Part shown: one piece after another, positions 7,577 to 19,464 of the stretch
Numbering within the stretch: position 1 is the stretch's first letter
How the letters are laid out: every line of letters starts with the position of its first letter
From: Alpinimonas psychrophila
GTDB lineage: Bacteria; Actinomycetota; Actinomycetes; Actinomycetales; Microbacteriaceae
Length of the DNA: 64,000 nucleotides
Reading direction: 5' to 3'
Assembly: GCF_014137865.1 (NCBI RefSeq)
Contig: NZ_JACGWU010000005.1
Location: 1 to 64,000 of the forward strand
Notes under the pieces: generated by a model
The model's database searches: none
The model's input: only the letters and a program-made list of their open reading frames with translations
Told to the model about the DNA's origin: nothing
Made by a program: the position numbers and the translations under genes

Positions 7577-8785
7577 TTACCACTCTTTGGAGTGTGACCG
7601 GAGGAACGCAAGGGGGTCAATGGCATTGCCGCTGACGTGAATTTCCAGGTGGAGATGTGGGCCTGTCGCCATGCCGGTTTGGCCTACGTTGCCGATGATG
7701 GTTCCAGCCATGATGCTCTGGCCAACCGAGACGCCGGGGCTCCCGTAAATCATGTGGCAATACTCACTGTCAAACTTTGTGTTATTGACGTTGTGAGAAA
7801 TGACAACAGCGGTTCCACAGAGACTCGGGCTGACTTCGGTGACAATTCCGTCAGCGATGGCCCGGATAGGGGTACCGTAACCGGGGTCAAAGTCTTGCCC
7901 CGAATGGAAGTTTCCGGTGTAGCCGCCGTACGTCCACATTCCCGCGCGCGGCCCAAAGCTGTCCGTCAGTGGCACCGCCGAAGGGAATGGCCACAGGATC
8001 GGGTTCGTGGAATTCGGAACGATCGGTGTAATGCGGTTGGAGGAAACGTCGGTGTAGGCCTTGACGGGCTCCGCCCCTGAAACAGAAACTCCATCTCGAC
8101 CGGCGACAACGTTTTCTCCGGAAGCCTCGATTGTTTGGCCGTTTCGCAGCACGGGAGCTGCTGCCACCGTCTGCGCACCATTAAGGGCGTCAACCTCTTT
8201 CGCCGTTAGCAGGGCGTTTGCGGGAACCGACGTGGCGACGGCAATCGCCGCCACGAACACCATGGCCGTCACGGAAAAGAACCGCGTGGTACGGCGGTGC
8301 TTGCGGTGCGGGCGTGTGTCATGGGAGATGACACCGCGGGGAGGGCCTGCCGGGCCTTGAGGGGCCTGTGCTCGACGCGAGGATTTGCGCCGGGTTCGAG
8401 AGGTTTTCTTCTTGAGTGCGGGACTGGTCTTCGCTTCAGCCTTCGCCTCGGCACTAGACGTCGCGCGTTCTGAAGTTATGGGTTCTGCGGCTGAGGGTTC
8501 TGCGGCTGAGGGAAGCGTCGCGCGAAGCTGCGCTCGTTGGCGACGAGGAGCGATGACCGGTTCCGTTGCCGGCACGACAAGAATGGCAATTTCGGGGGTA
8601 GCAGCCTCCACAGTCGCCGACCCTGCAGTAGATGCCCCGCCAAGAGCTGCCGTTTCGGAGATCGATTGGTCCATTGCTTCAGCGGCACGAATCTCACGAC
8701 GTGTCAGTGGGACAGGGGCAATAAGAGTTCTCACGTCGGAAAGCGGCGACGCAACAGCGTCTGTACTCTCTTCGTGACTACCCAC
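7577..8785 (-). CDS. M23 family metallopeptidase (LytM-type), membrane-anchored
   Basis: This 402-residue envelope protein has a long disordered N-terminal cytoplasmic region rich in Ala, Ser and basic residues and containing LTRREIRAAE. A single membrane segment (about 169-192, FFSVTAMVFVAAIAVATSV) follows, then an external C-terminal LytM/M23 peptidase domain. The zinc motif is complete: HSGQD (His294, Asp298) and HLHLEIH (His377-379). Such enzymes cleave peptidoglycan cross-links or act as regulators of other hydrolases. I chose GTG 8785 because TGAGGA lies 7 nt upstream; a start 13 codons earlier is possible but lacks such a site. Confidence 0.88.
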   Translation of the reverse strand: MGSHEESTDAVASPLSDVRTLIAPVPLTRREIRAAEAMDQSISETAALGGASTAGSATVEAATPEIAILVVPATEPVIAPRRQRAQLRATLPSAAEPSAAEPITSERATSSAEAKAEAKTSPALKKKTSRTRRKSSRRAQAPQGPAGPPRGVISHDTRPHRKHRRTTRFFSVTAMVFVAAIAVATSVPANALLTAKEVDALNGAQTVAAAPVLRNGQTIEASGENVVAGRDGVSVSGAEPVKAYTDVSSNRITPIVPNSTNPILWPFPSAVPLTDSFGPRAGMWTYGGYTGNFHSGQDFDPGYGTPIRAIADGIVTEVSPSLCGTAVVISHNVNNTKFDSEYCHMIYGSPGVSVGQSIMAGTIIGNVGQTGMATGPHLHLEIHVSGNAIDPLAFLRSHSKEW

Positions 8786-8879
8786 TGAAAATTCCTCAGG
8801 GCTAAGGCGGGGGAATAAACGCACCCTAAGTGAAATGTAACGGAACGATTACAGGCTAACTCGTGAAGCTGGATAAAAG

Positions 8880-9740
8880 CTAATTAGATGTGGCTAAATG
8901 CTCTTCAGTCAGCACTTTTTCGAGCTCTGCAAATCGTGCCGGATGGGCGGCGATAACATACTCTTGTCCCTCGCGTTCCCCGTTAACGCCACCAACGTGC
9001 GCGCCCGCCTCGCGCGCAATCAACGCGCCAGCAGCGTGATCCCACGGCTTGGTATCGCGCTCGTAGTACGCGTCAAGCTGCCCGGCTGCCACAGCGCAGA
9101 GGTCGAGCGAGGCTGCCCCCGCGCGACGGATATCCCGGACAGCAGGCAACAGGCGTGTGAGAACCTGGGCTTGCTGGGAACGGAGCTGCGAACTATAGGC
9201 AAAGCCAGTCCCCACGAGGGCAAGTGACAGCTCCGTAACCGGGTTGATGCTGAGGCGTCGGGCTTGAGAATCTTTCGAACCCTCTGATCCATGATCGAGA
9301 CAGCCGACCTCCAAGAATGCACCGCTTCCCCGTGCCGCCGTGTACAGGTCGCCATTGGCGGGGTTGATAACCGCGCCGGCGAGTGCCGTCCACGTTGCCG
9401 GGTTTGGCGCGCCCTGTACAGCGGCGATGCTCACGGCGTATTGCGGGATTCCGTAGAGGTAGTTGACGGTTCCATCGATCGGATCGACAACCCAGGTGAG
9501 GCCACTGGTTCCTGTGTCGGCTCCTCCTTCTTCTCCGAAGAATCCATCTTCAGGGCGAAGTTCACGCAGACGTCCCCGGATGAATTCTTCGCACTGCCGG
9601 TCGGCAAACGTCACGACATCTTCAGCGCTGGACTTTGAGGCGGCAATTTCCACGCCCTCAGACCGCAGGCGCACAATCAACTCTCCCGCTTCCAGCGCAA
9701 TGCGACGGGCAATAACCAACAATTCTGCGGGAGATGACAT
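8880..9740 (-). CDS. Inositol monophosphatase family protein
   Basis: This 286-residue protein has both metal-binding motifs of the family, GEEGG at 69-73 and WVVDPIDGTVNY at 83-94, and the C-terminal PWDHAAGALIAREAG motif. Enzymes of this family hydrolyse inositol-1-phosphate or related sugar phosphates (histidinol phosphate, fructose bisphosphate, PAP) with Mg2+. In actinobacteria, several paralogues serve inositol, histidine and mycothiol-related pathways, so the exact substrate is open. TAGGGT lies 6 nt before the ATG, which predicts a leaderless mRNA. Confidence 0.9.
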   Translation of the reverse strand: MSSPAELLVIARRIALEAGELIVRLRSEGVEIAASKSSAEDVVTFADRQCEEFIRGRLRELRPEDGFFGEEGGADTGTSGLTWVVDPIDGTVNYLYGIPQYAVSIAAVQGAPNPATWTALAGAVINPANGDLYTAARGSGAFLEVGCLDHGSEGSKDSQARRLSINPVTELSLALVGTGFAYSSQLRSQQAQVLTRLLPAVRDIRRAGAASLDLCAVAAGQLDAYYERDTKPWDHAAGALIAREAGAHVGGVNGEREGQEYVIAAHPARFAELEKVLTEEHLATSN

Positions 9741-9746
9741 GTCTTA

Positions 9747-9752
9747 ACCCTA
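9747..9752 (-). promoter_or_regulatory. TAGGGT -10 box, probable leaderless start
   Basis: On the minus strand TAGGGT is followed by 6 nt and then the ATG at 9740. Confidence 0.5.
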
Positions 9753-9774
9753 GGCGGCCAGGTTCAGGATGGAA

Positions 9775-10701
9775 TCAAGCCGGGGACCTCGCGACATAAA
9801 TGGCGGAGCGAAGGGGATTATCTTCCGTGAGTGAGGGAAGGAGGGCGACTCCGTCCAAAGGAAGGCCCAGCGGAGGCGTGATGACGACGCCAGGCGCGAG
9901 CTTCCACAAGGCCGCCTCGAATTGTGTGTGCAAGCGCACTCCCGTCAGAAGCGAGCCAGCCCAACTCACGCGAGGGGCTTTCTCATCCAAGAGGCCTGCT
10001 CTGCCCAAAGCCGTGACGATCGAGAGCGCGAGCTCGACCCCGGCCCGTCGAATAATGTGGCGGGCAACGTCGTCAGATTCGGCGTGCGCGGCGACCTGCT
10101 TAGCGAAGGAGGCGACGAGGCGAACACGATCCGGATTCGTTTGAAGTTCAACGTAGGCCGCCTCGGGTGAGCTGAAATTGTCCTTCAGGAGCGCGGTCAG
10201 CGTCGTCGCTTCACCGCGTCCGTCCAAGGCTCGAAGCGCTGCTTCAAGGGCCGAGCGACCAATCCAATACCCGCCGCCCGCGTCACCGATAATGTGGCCC
10301 CAACCGTCGACGCGCGCAATCCCCGCCGGGCCGACGCCCAGAGTGACGACGCCTGTTCCCGCCGCGACGACGGCACCTTCGTGGGGACCTAGGCTCCCTA
10401 GGAATCCCGTAATCGAGTCGTGGGCCAAGAAGGCGGCCGTGACTCCGAGGTGGCGAACACCGTCAAGCAACGCATCGGCGCGAGCCTCGTCCGCTGTCAA
10501 TCCTGATGCACCGGCGGCAACCGTTTCCACGGCGAGACGGGTTTCGGCACAGAACTGCTCGACGACGTCAACGAGCTGGGGCACGATGTCGAGGTCGGTC
10601 CGGATTCCGGCGTAGTCACGAATTCTTGAGCCGTCGTGGCGCACGCGGATGCCGGTCTGCCCCGCATCGATGGCAAGAGTGTTGTGTTCAATAGGCATCA
10701 T
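9775..10701 (-). CDS. BadF/BadG-type ATPase, N-acetylglucosamine kinase-like
   Basis: This 308-residue ASKHA-fold protein has the phosphate-1 loop AIDAGQTGIRV near the N-terminus, the adenosine-linked AAGTGVVTLG motif in the middle, and the GDAGGGYWIGR motif typical of the BadF/BadG/BcrA/BcrD group that includes eukaryotic-like N-acetylglucosamine kinases. It is most likely a cytosolic sugar kinase acting on an amino sugar, perhaps from cell-wall recycling. The activity is inferred from the family. Its start overlaps a second ATG (ATGATG); TAGGGT lies 9 nt upstream. Confidence 0.82.
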   Translation of the reverse strand: MMPIEHNTLAIDAGQTGIRVRHDGSRIRDYAGIRTDLDIVPQLVDVVEQFCAETRLAVETVAAGASGLTADEARADALLDGVRHLGVTAAFLAHDSITGFLGSLGPHEGAVVAAGTGVVTLGVGPAGIARVDGWGHIIGDAGGGYWIGRSALEAALRALDGRGEATTLTALLKDNFSSPEAAYVELQTNPDRVRLVASFAKQVAAHAESDDVARHIIRRAGVELALSIVTALGRAGLLDEKAPRVSWAGSLLTGVRLHTQFEAALWKLAPGVVITPPLGLPLDGVALLPSLTEDNPLRSAIYVARSPA

Positions 10702-10792
10702 GATGCCTTTACCCTATGTGGTCGGCGTAGACATGGCGGAAAACTGAGCGGGCTTGGTACCGTTCCTGATCTGGTCATTCGACGGTCTGTTG

Positions 10793-10798
10793 TAGATT
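10793..10798 (+). promoter_or_regulatory. TAGATT -10 box, probable leaderless start
   Basis: TAGATT lies 7 nt before the ATG at 10806. Confidence 0.45.
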
Positions 10799-10805
10799 TA
10801 AGAGC

Positions 10806-11780
<975 letters not shown>

Positions 11781-11859
11781 GAGCCTTGGATCACGGCGAG
11801 CGCTCGTTATCGCTGCCTCGGCCGTGTGTGCAACTTCGTTCCTGCGGGAGAATAGCGTC

Positions 11860-12654
11860 ATGACGAAAAACATCAAGGTTGCCATCATCGGTCACGGTGA
11901 AGCCGGATCCCTCATTGCCGGTGGGTTGGCGGCCGCCGGGCTTGAGGTCGTCGGTTTCGATCCTGCAACGCCAGCGAATCCCACGGTGCCCTTGACCGAT
12001 ACGATCGAGGAGGCCGTTGCGGGGGCAGACCTTGTACTCTCTATCAACTCCTCACGTGTTGCCGCCACAATTGCCGAACAGGTCGCTCCTTTGCTGGGCC
12101 CCGGTGCCCTCTTTGCCGACCTCAACACGGGAACCCCCGCGATCAAGAAGCGAATGGCGGCGGTTTTTCCCGACGGTGTCTTCGTGGATGTCGCCATCAT
12201 GCGCCCCGTTCCCGGGCTCGCCGAGAAAGTACCGCTGGGGGTGGCCGGTACCGGGGCAAAGAAATTCATCGAGCTCCTGACGCCGTTCGGTCTCGACCTC
12301 GAATATGTGTCGGAGGTTCCCGGTGAGGCTGCCGCACGCAAGCTGATCCGCAGCATTCTGGCCAAGGGAATGGCCGGCGTGATCATCGACACCCTGTGGG
12401 CCGCCGAAAGCATGGGGCTTCAGGATTGGGCGTACGAAGAAATTCTGCGCGAGTTCGATTCCAGCTCGGCGGCAACCGCCAAGCGGTACCTTTCCGGCAC
12501 TGCGCAGCATGTCAAGCGCCGCCAAATCGAGATGCTCGACGTGGTCGAGATGCTAAACGAGAGCGGCTACGAGAGCACCATGATTGGGCCCATCGAGTTC
12601 AATTACGGCCGCATCCTGCACGGCAAGAAGATCCCCTTCAGCAAGCTTCCTTAG
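11860..12654 (+). CDS. NAD(P)-dependent dehydrogenase of the 6-phosphogluconate/DUF1932 type
   Basis: This 264-residue protein has an N-terminal Rossmann domain (VAIIGHGEAGSLIAGGL, residues 7-23) of the 6-phosphogluconate/3-hydroxyisobutyrate dehydrogenase type, and a C-terminal helical DUF1932 domain. The loop FVDVAIMRPVPG corresponds to the substrate-binding region. Members oxidise small hydroxy acids or reduce imines. The ATG at 11860 is preceded by GGGAG, which decides the start. The stop overlaps by 4 bp the convergent ligC stop. Its place next to the protocatechuate operon may indicate a related substrate; that is inference. Confidence 0.82.
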   Translation: MTKNIKVAIIGHGEAGSLIAGGLAAAGLEVVGFDPATPANPTVPLTDTIEEAVAGADLVLSINSSRVAATIAEQVAPLLGPGALFADLNTGTPAIKKRMAAVFPDGVFVDVAIMRPVPGLAEKVPLGVAGTGAKKFIELLTPFGLDLEYVSEVPGEAAARKLIRSILAKGMAGVIIDTLWAAESMGLQDWAYEEILREFDSSSAATAKRYLSGTAQHVKRRQIEMLDVVEMLNESGYESTMIGPIEFNYGRILHGKKIPFSKLP

Positions 12655-13628
12655 TAGTCGAGCTGCTGCTGCAGGGCATCCAAAACGATGTAGCACGGCA
12701 AAACCTGTGCGACCGAGGAGTTGGGCTCGCGGTTCTCACGGATGGCCGAAACGAACTCGCGATCCTGAAGCTCGATACCGTTCATCGACACGTCAACCTT
12801 CGACACATCAATGGGCTCTTCCTTGCCCGTGAACAGGTCGTCGTAGCGAGCAATGTATGTTCCCGTGTCGCCGATGTACCGAAAGAAGGTGCCGAGCGGG
12901 CCGTCGTTGTTGAACGAGAGGGAGAGCGTACAGATCTTGCCGGTCTCCGTTCGAAGCTGAATCGACATGTCCATGGCAATGCCGAGCTCAGGGTGCTTCG
13001 GTCCTTGAATGGCGTTGGCCTGAACGATCTTTTCACCCGTCTGGTACTGGAAGAGGTCGACGGTGTGTGCGGCATGGTGCCAGAGCAGGTGGTCGGCCCA
13101 CGAGCGGGGCTGGCCGAGCGCGTTCATGTTGGTGCGACGGAAGAAGTACGTCTGAACATCCATTTGTTGGATGTTAAACTCTCCGGCCGTGATCTTGTGG
13201 TGCACGTATTGGTGCGACGGGTTGAAGCGGCGGGTGTGGCCGCCCATCGCGATGAGGCCTGTCTCCTGCTGAACGTCGACAATCTCCTGAACGCCCGAAA
13301 GGTTATCGGCCATCGGAATCTCGACCATGACGTGCTTCCCCGCACGCAGAGCCTGGATCGTCTGATCGTGGTGCATGTGGGTCGGTGTGGCCAAAATGAC
13401 GGCATCGAGGTCTGGCTGCGCGAGCAGTGCGGCGAAGTCGTCGAAGGCCGCAATTGTCGGGGCGGTTGCCGACGTGACACCATACTTGGCGGCCATCTCC
13501 TCGGCAATGCCGATTCGGCTGTGACCAACCGAGTGGATGTTGGCGTCATCGATCAGGGCAAGTGCGTCGAGGTGCTTCTGCCCGAAGGCTCCAAGACCGA
13601 CGACGGCAACATTCACGGGAGTACTCAC
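12651..13628 (-). CDS. ligC: 4-carboxy-2-hydroxymuconate-6-semialdehyde dehydrogenase (LigC)
   Basis: This 325-residue Gfo/Idh/MocA-fold oxidoreductase has the nucleotide-binding VVGLGAFGQKHL at residues 9-20 and the catalytic-lysine region AGKHVMVEIPMA, in which the usual EKP is EIP as in LigC. It oxidises the hemiacetal form of the protocatechuate ring-cleavage product with NAD(P)+ to 2-pyrone-4,6-dicarboxylate. The identity rests on the fold plus its place 2 bp after ligB in a complete 4,5-cleavage operon. It is the last gene of that operon. Confidence 0.9.
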   Translation of the reverse strand: MSTPVNVAVVGLGAFGQKHLDALALIDDANIHSVGHSRIGIAEEMAAKYGVTSATAPTIAAFDDFAALLAQPDLDAVILATPTHMHHDQTIQALRAGKHVMVEIPMADNLSGVQEIVDVQQETGLIAMGGHTRRFNPSHQYVHHKITAGEFNIQQMDVQTYFFRRTNMNALGQPRSWADHLLWHHAAHTVDLFQYQTGEKIVQANAIQGPKHPELGIAMDMSIQLRTETGKICTLSLSFNNDGPLGTFFRYIGDTGTYIARYDDLFTGKEEPIDVSKVDVSMNGIELQDREFVSAIRENREPNSSVAQVLPCYIVLDALQQQLDY

Positions 13629-13630
13629 TG

Positions 13631-14877
<1,247 letters not shown>

Positions 14878-14879
14878 TG

Positions 14880-15770
14880 TTAGCTCCAGTAGAGGTTGTT
14901 GGGGTTGGTCACAAGTAGTTTCACTTGCAGCGACGGGGTCGTCGCAATAGAAGGGACGTAGTCAACGAGGATGCCGTCATCCGGCATCTCCTTTTTCATG
15001 TTCGGGTGAGGCCAGTCGGTTCCCCACAGCACGCGGTCGGAGAACTTTTCGACGATGGTCTTGGCAAACGGCACGACATCGGCATACAGCGGTGCGCCAG
15101 TGACGGTGATGCGGTCGGGGCAGCTGACCTTCGACCACACGTTCGAGTTCTCTTGCATGAATTGTAAGAACTCGGCGAACTCCGGGCCATCCACGTCTTT
15201 GGTGACGTCGGGGCGACCCATATGGTCGATGACAATGGGGATGTTCAGCGACGTAAAGAAGTCCCACTTTTCGGTCAGATCGGCGGGCTCAAAGTACAGC
15301 ACGACGTGCCAGCCGAGCGGGCGGATCTTCTCGATGATCTCGCGGTAGTAGTCATCCGGTTTGGGATCAACGAGGCGCTTCACGTAATTGAAACGAACGC
15401 CGCGAACCCCGAGTTCGTGCATGCGCGCGAGCTCTTCGTGCGTGACGTTCGGGGTCACCGTAACGACGCCACGAGCCTTGTCATTGGCGTGCTCGAGCAC
15501 GTCGAGCAGCGCCGAGTTGTCGGAACCGTGGCAGGTCGCCTGCACGACGACATTCTTCTCGAAGCCAAGAAAATCACGCAGGGCAAAGAGCTGTTCGCGG
15601 CTGGCATCGCACGGGGTGTACTTGCGCTCGGGAGCAAACGGGAAGATATCGCCGGGACCAAAGACGTGGCAGTGCGCGTCAACGGAACCCGCGGGAACCA
15701 CAAACTTTGGCTTGCTGGGGTTGGGGTGCCAGTCCAGCCAATCGGCGTCTTTGACGAAGGCGGTGCTCAT
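14880..15770 (-). CDS. ligI: 2-pyrone-4,6-dicarboxylate hydrolase
   Basis: This 296-residue amidohydrolase-2 family protein hydrolyses the pyrone ring made by LigC to 4-oxalomesaconate. The barrel-strand-1 motif VDAHCHVFGP carries His33 and His35; WGTDWPHPNM near the C-terminus supplies the catalytic Asp. This motif set matches PDC hydrolase, which acts without a metal. The start overlaps the upstream ligJ stop by 4 bp. Confidence 0.93.
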   Translation of the reverse strand: MSTAFVKDADWLDWHPNPSKPKFVVPAGSVDAHCHVFGPGDIFPFAPERKYTPCDASREQLFALRDFLGFEKNVVVQATCHGSDNSALLDVLEHANDKARGVVTVTPNVTHEELARMHELGVRGVRFNYVKRLVDPKPDDYYREIIEKIRPLGWHVVLYFEPADLTEKWDFFTSLNIPIVIDHMGRPDVTKDVDGPEFAEFLQFMQENSNVWSKVSCPDRITVTGAPLYADVVPFAKTIVEKFSDRVLWGTDWPHPNMKKEMPDDGILVDYVPSIATTPSLQVKLLVTNPNNLYWS

Positions 15771-16798
15771 GCGCTCTGCCCTGTGGAAGACGCCACTAAC
15801 TGGGCATCGAGGCGCGGAAAGACCGCGCGCGCGTTGCTGGCGAAGATACTGGTGCGTTCCGCATCCGTAATCTTGGCCGCATCAATGTAGCGCTTGGTGT
15901 CATCAAAGTAGAAGCCGGTGGTCTCATCGATACCGCGAACGGCACCAATCATCTCCGAGCCAAACAGGATGTTCTTGTTATCGATGACATCGACGAGAAG
16001 GTCGATTCCGGGCTGGTGATAGACGCACGTGTCGAAGAACACGTTGTTCATGAGATGCGTGGAGAGGTTGGGCTGCTTCAACATGTCGGCCAGTCCACGG
16101 TAACGACCCCAGTGGTAAGGAACAGCTCCGCCACCGTGAGGAATGATGAACTTCAGCGTGGGGAAGTCCGCGAACAGGTTGCCCTGAAGAAGCTGCATGA
16201 AAGCTGTGGTGTCGGCGTTCATGTAGTGGGCGCCGGTGGCGTGGAAGTTGGCGTTGCACGATGCCGACACGTGAATCATGGCGGGAACATCCAGTTCTAC
16301 CATCTTCGCGTAGAGCGGGTACCAGAATTTGTCCGTGAGGGGAACCGTGTTCCACATGCCGCCGCTGGGGTCTGGGTTCAGATTGACTCCGATGAAGCCC
16401 AGCTCGTTGACGCACCGTTCGAGTTCTTTGATGGTCTGGGTCAGGTCGGAACCGGGTGACTGCGGCAGTTGGCCGACACCGATGAAGACCCCCGGGAAGA
16501 GATCGACGACGCGCTTGATCAGGTTGTTGCACGCAATGGTCCACTCGAGACTGATGCGCTGATCGCCCTCATGATGTCCCATAGCGGAGGCGCGGGGAGA
16601 GAAGATGGTGAGGTCCGTGCCTCGGTCGTTGATGAGCCGCAACTGGTTGGACTCAATGGACTCGATGATGATTGCGTCGGAGATCTCGGGGTAAGCAGGG
16701 CTGGGCTGGCCAGCCTTGTAGGCAGCGAGCTGGTCGATGCGCCACTGGTTGTGGAGTTCGGGAGCCGTTGTGTAGTGGCCGTGGCAATCGATGATCAT
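15767..16798 (-). CDS. ligJ: 4-oxalomesaconate hydratase
   Basis: This 343-residue protein of the amidohydrolase-2 family has the N-terminal [13 protein letters not shown] motif (His6, His8) and the NPDPSGGMW and IPHGGGAVPYHWGR segments characteristic of LigJ-type zinc hydratases. It adds water to 4-oxalomesaconate to give 4-carboxy-4-hydroxy-2-oxoadipate. I chose the ATG at 16798, which overlaps the ligU stop and has GGGAG upstream; an alternative start 4 codons earlier lacks support. Confidence 0.92.
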   Translation of the reverse strand: MIIDCHGHYTTAPELHNQWRIDQLAAYKAGQPSPAYPEISDAIIIESIESNQLRLINDRGTDLTIFSPRASAMGHHEGDQRISLEWTIACNNLIKRVVDLFPGVFIGVGQLPQSPGSDLTQTIKELERCVNELGFIGVNLNPDPSGGMWNTVPLTDKFWYPLYAKMVELDVPAMIHVSASCNANFHATGAHYMNADTTAFMQLLQGNLFADFPTLKFIIPHGGGAVPYHWGRYRGLADMLKQPNLSTHLMNNVFFDTCVYHQPGIDLLVDVIDNKNILFGSEMIGAVRGIDETTGFYFDDTKRYIDAAKITDAERTSIFASNARAVFPRLDAQLVASSTGQSA

Positions 16799-17895
16799 GC
16801 GTTCTCCCAAGCGGATTCAAGGACATAGATGGAGCCCGACATGAGCATGCGAGCCGTGCGGAGCAATGCGGATTTGGTCACGACCGGCGTGCCGGAAGAG
16901 TTGTCGACTTCCATCTGAACCGTGAAGAAACCACTGGGGTGTTCGACCTCCACCTCAAGGCTGGAGCCAATAGTGGTGAGGCCGGCGATCTGAGCCGCAA
17001 CGCTACCGTCGAGCATGCAGGCGGTGGCCACTGAGACAGCACCGAGCACCCCGATCGATTCGTGCACGCGATGCGGGATGAACGTGCGGGTGCTGAGCAG
17101 TCCGCCATCCTTGGCCGGTGACAAGAGACTCATCTTGGGCACGGTCTTGTTCGTGACGTCGCCCAGATTCATCATGGGGCCCACGGCCAAGCGAATCTCC
17201 TCGACCCGGGCCTTCAGCTCGGGGTTCGCCTCAAGCTCTGCGGGCGTCTCGTAGCCGGTGATGCCGAAGTCGGAGGCGTTCAGGCACACCACGGGCATGC
17301 CGTTATCGATGCACGTGACCTCCACTCCGTTGACAACGTCGACCACGTTGCCGGTGGGCAGGAGGGAGCCGCAGCTGGAGCCCGCGACATCCTCGAAGTT
17401 AATGTTGATCGGCGCGTGCGTTCCGGGGACACCGTCAATGCGCGCATCTCCGGCGTAGTTGACGATGTAGTCGGGTGTCTCAACAAAGGCCGTGGCCTTT
17501 GAATCCGTGTTCACCATATAGATGGCCACAGGAGTGATGCCATCTTGAGGCTCGATGAGACCCTTTTCGATGGCGAAGGGGCCGATGCCGGCCAGAATGT
17601 TGCCGCAGTTCTGCTGATCGCTGACTTCTGCGCGGTCGGGCCATACCTGCAGAAAGAGGTAGTCCACATCGATGCCGGGGCGTGTCGACTTGTTCACGAC
17701 CGCCACCTTGGAGGTGAGTGGATGTCCGCCCCCCATGCCATCGATCTCGCGCACGTCGGGCGAACCCATGGCCGCCAGCAAGAAAGTATCGCGGGCCGCG
17801 CGATTGCTCGGCAGATCCTCAGCCAAGAAATACAGGCCCTTGGAGGTTCCACCGCGCATGACCGAGCAGGGAATTGCTACCTGAGAATTTTTCAT
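16795..17895 (-). CDS. ligU: 4-oxalomesaconate isomerase/tautomerase (PrpF family, LigU/GalD type)
   Basis: This 366-residue PrpF-fold protein shows the family start [14 protein letters not shown] and the catalytic-region [14 protein letters not shown] and [15 protein letters not shown] motifs, including the conserved Cys and Lys residues. In protocatechuate and gallate operons this family converts the keto, enol or double-bond isomers of 4-oxalomesaconate before hydration (LigU in Sphingobium, GalD in Pseudomonas). The operon position between ligK and ligJ supports that role over 2-methylaconitate isomerisation. Which isomer it acts on cannot be read from sequence. Confidence 0.88.
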   Translation of the reverse strand: MKNSQVAIPCSVMRGGTSKGLYFLAEDLPSNRAARDTFLLAAMGSPDVREIDGMGGGHPLTSKVAVVNKSTRPGIDVDYLFLQVWPDRAEVSDQQNCGNILAGIGPFAIEKGLIEPQDGITPVAIYMVNTDSKATAFVETPDYIVNYAGDARIDGVPGTHAPININFEDVAGSSCGSLLPTGNVVDVVNGVEVTCIDNGMPVVCLNASDFGITGYETPAELEANPELKARVEEIRLAVGPMMNLGDVTNKTVPKMSLLSPAKDGGLLSTRTFIPHRVHESIGVLGAVSVATACMLDGSVAAQIAGLTTIGSSLEVEVEHPSGFFTVQMEVDNSSGTPVVTKSALLRTARMLMSGSIYVLESAWENA

Positions 17896-18590
17896 TCGGC
17901 GTGATTCTCAGAGGCCGCGTAATCCTCGTAGACCAATCCCTTGGCGGCGAGCGCCTCGCGCATGCCGTAAATGTCGAGGCCGAGTTCACCGGATGCGAGA
18001 CGCGCACGCTTGGCGGTCTCGTTGGCCTCGCGCTCGCGACCCTTTTTCAGGACATCGGCGGCATCTTCGCGGCGAACCACAACGACGCCGTCGATGTCGG
18101 CGACGATGACATCACCGGGGCGAACAAGCTGGTTCGCAATGACAATGGGCACCTGAACGTTACCGATGGTTTGCTTGACCGTTCCTTGGGCACCGATGCT
18201 CTTTGACCAGACAGGGAAGCCCATCTCGGTGAGCGTGTCCACATCGCGCACGCCGGCATCGATAACGAGACCACGAACGCCGTGGGCCATCAGGCTCTCG
18301 GCGAGCAGATCACCGAGGTAACCGTCATCGCACGGGCTGGTCGGAGTGACGACCAAAATGTCACCGGGCTGAGCTTGCTCCACGGCAACGTGAATCGACC
18401 AGTTGTCCCCGGGAGCGACCTCGCAGGTCAAAGCATTGCCAGCGATCTTGGCAGAGAAAATGGGGCGAAGGCGAATGTCGAGCAGGCCAATGCGCCCTTG
18501 CGACTCGTGCACCGTCGCGACGCCCAATTCGGCTAGGCCATCGACGATTTCCACTGGGGTACGAGGCGTACCTCGAACTACACGTGCCAT
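17892..18590 (-). CDS. ligK: 4-carboxy-4-hydroxy-2-oxoadipate aldolase (RraA-fold)
   Basis: This 232-residue class II aldolase of the HMG/CHA type cleaves 4-carboxy-4-hydroxy-2-oxoadipate into pyruvate and oxaloacetate, the last pathway step. Motifs include [11 protein letters not shown] near residue 28, the [20 protein letters not shown] segment with the Gly-Asp-Leu metal and substrate loop, and [10 protein letters not shown]. The ATG at 18590 follows a strong GGAGA site. The stop overlaps the ligU start by 4 bp. It is the first structural gene of the operon. Confidence 0.92.
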   Translation of the reverse strand: MARVVRGTPRTPVEIVDGLAELGVATVHESQGRIGLLDIRLRPIFSAKIAGNALTCEVAPGDNWSIHVAVEQAQPGDILVVTPTSPCDDGYLGDLLAESLMAHGVRGLVIDAGVRDVDTLTEMGFPVWSKSIGAQGTVKQTIGNVQVPIVIANQLVRPGDVIVADIDGVVVVRREDAADVLKKGREREANETAKRARLASGELGLDIYGMREALAAKGLVYEDYAASENHAE

Positions 18591-18681
18591 GATTCTCCTT
18601 CGAATGCCCGCGCTGAGCGTATCTTCCAAGACAACTGCATTTCGCTGACAATAACCAAGGTGCATTCCGAATACCGGAAGG

Positions 18682-19452
18682 CTAATACCCGCTCTCGGCC
18701 AGCTTCTTCGACAGTGCGGAAGCCGTGACTTGCAGCACGGGAAGCATGCGCGAAATATCGCGAACATCGTCGCTCGGCGCCACGATTCCCAGAGCCGCAA
18801 TCACCTTGCCCCCCTTGCCGCCCTTGCCCCACAGCGGGACGGCGATGGAGGTGGCTCCGGCCGCGAGCTCTTCGTTCGTTTTGGCAAACCCGTGGGCCTT
18901 GATAGTCAGCAATTGGGAACGGAGCTTGGTGGCATCCGTGATTGTGGTGTCGGTGTAGCGGTCGAGAGAATTAAGCACAGCATCCTGAAGCTCAGGCGGG
19001 CCGAACGCCATCAGTACTTTGCCCACGCCCGTGGCGTGCAGCGGCAAACGTGAACCGGGCTTGCTCATCACCGACATGGTTCGGGAGCCAGCGATGCGCT
19101 CCACCACCAGACAGCGAAGGCCGTCAACCACAGCAATCTGCACGGCATCATTGCTGAGCTCGTACACGTCCTCCATATAGGGGAGTGCGACCTCCCGAAG
19201 GTCGGCATGAACGGATGCCAGCAGGCCGATGCGCCACATCTTGCTGCCAATTTCGTAGTCTCCGTCGGAGCCCCGGGCCAGGGCATCATTCTTCTCGAGC
19301 TCGTGAACGAGCCGATGCACTGTCGTCAACGGCAGGTTCGAGCGGCGCGCAATCGCGGCCAACGACTGACGGCGATGTTTCATATCGAAAGTCTCGAGCA
19401 CGGCGAGCGCGCGGGCAGTGACCGATCGGTTCGTTGCGTGCTGATCTGCCAC
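18682..19452 (-). CDS. IclR-family regulator of the lig operon
   Basis: This 256-residue protein has an N-terminal winged HTH ([20 protein letters not shown], residues about 29-48) and a C-terminal IclR effector-binding domain ([16 protein letters not shown]-terminal [11 protein letters not shown]). IclR proteins such as PcaR and PobR control aromatic-acid degradation, and this gene sits 91 bp upstream of ligK on the same strand, so it is likely the pathway regulator. The GTG start has TAGACT 6 nt upstream, predicting a leaderless transcript. A Gly-Lys repeat (WGKGGKGGK) lies in the effector domain and may be a local expansion. Confidence 0.88.
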   Translation of the reverse strand: MADQHATNRSVTARALAVLETFDMKHRRQSLAAIARRSNLPLTTVHRLVHELEKNDALARGSDGDYEIGSKMWRIGLLASVHADLREVALPYMEDVYELSNDAVQIAVVDGLRCLVVERIAGSRTMSVMSKPGSRLPLHATGVGKVLMAFGPPELQDAVLNSLDRYTDTTITDATKLRSQLLTIKAHGFAKTNEELAAGATSIAVPLWGKGGKGGKVIAALGIVAPSDDVRDISRMLPVLQVTASALSKKLAESGY

Positions 19453-19458
19453 GGTTTG

Positions 19459-19464
19459 AGTCTA
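19459..19464 (-). promoter_or_regulatory. TAGACT -10 box of the IclR gene, overlapping a remnant stop codon
   Basis: TAGACT is followed by 6 nt and the GTG at 19452. Its TAG is also the stop codon of the upstream coding remnant. Confidence 0.5.
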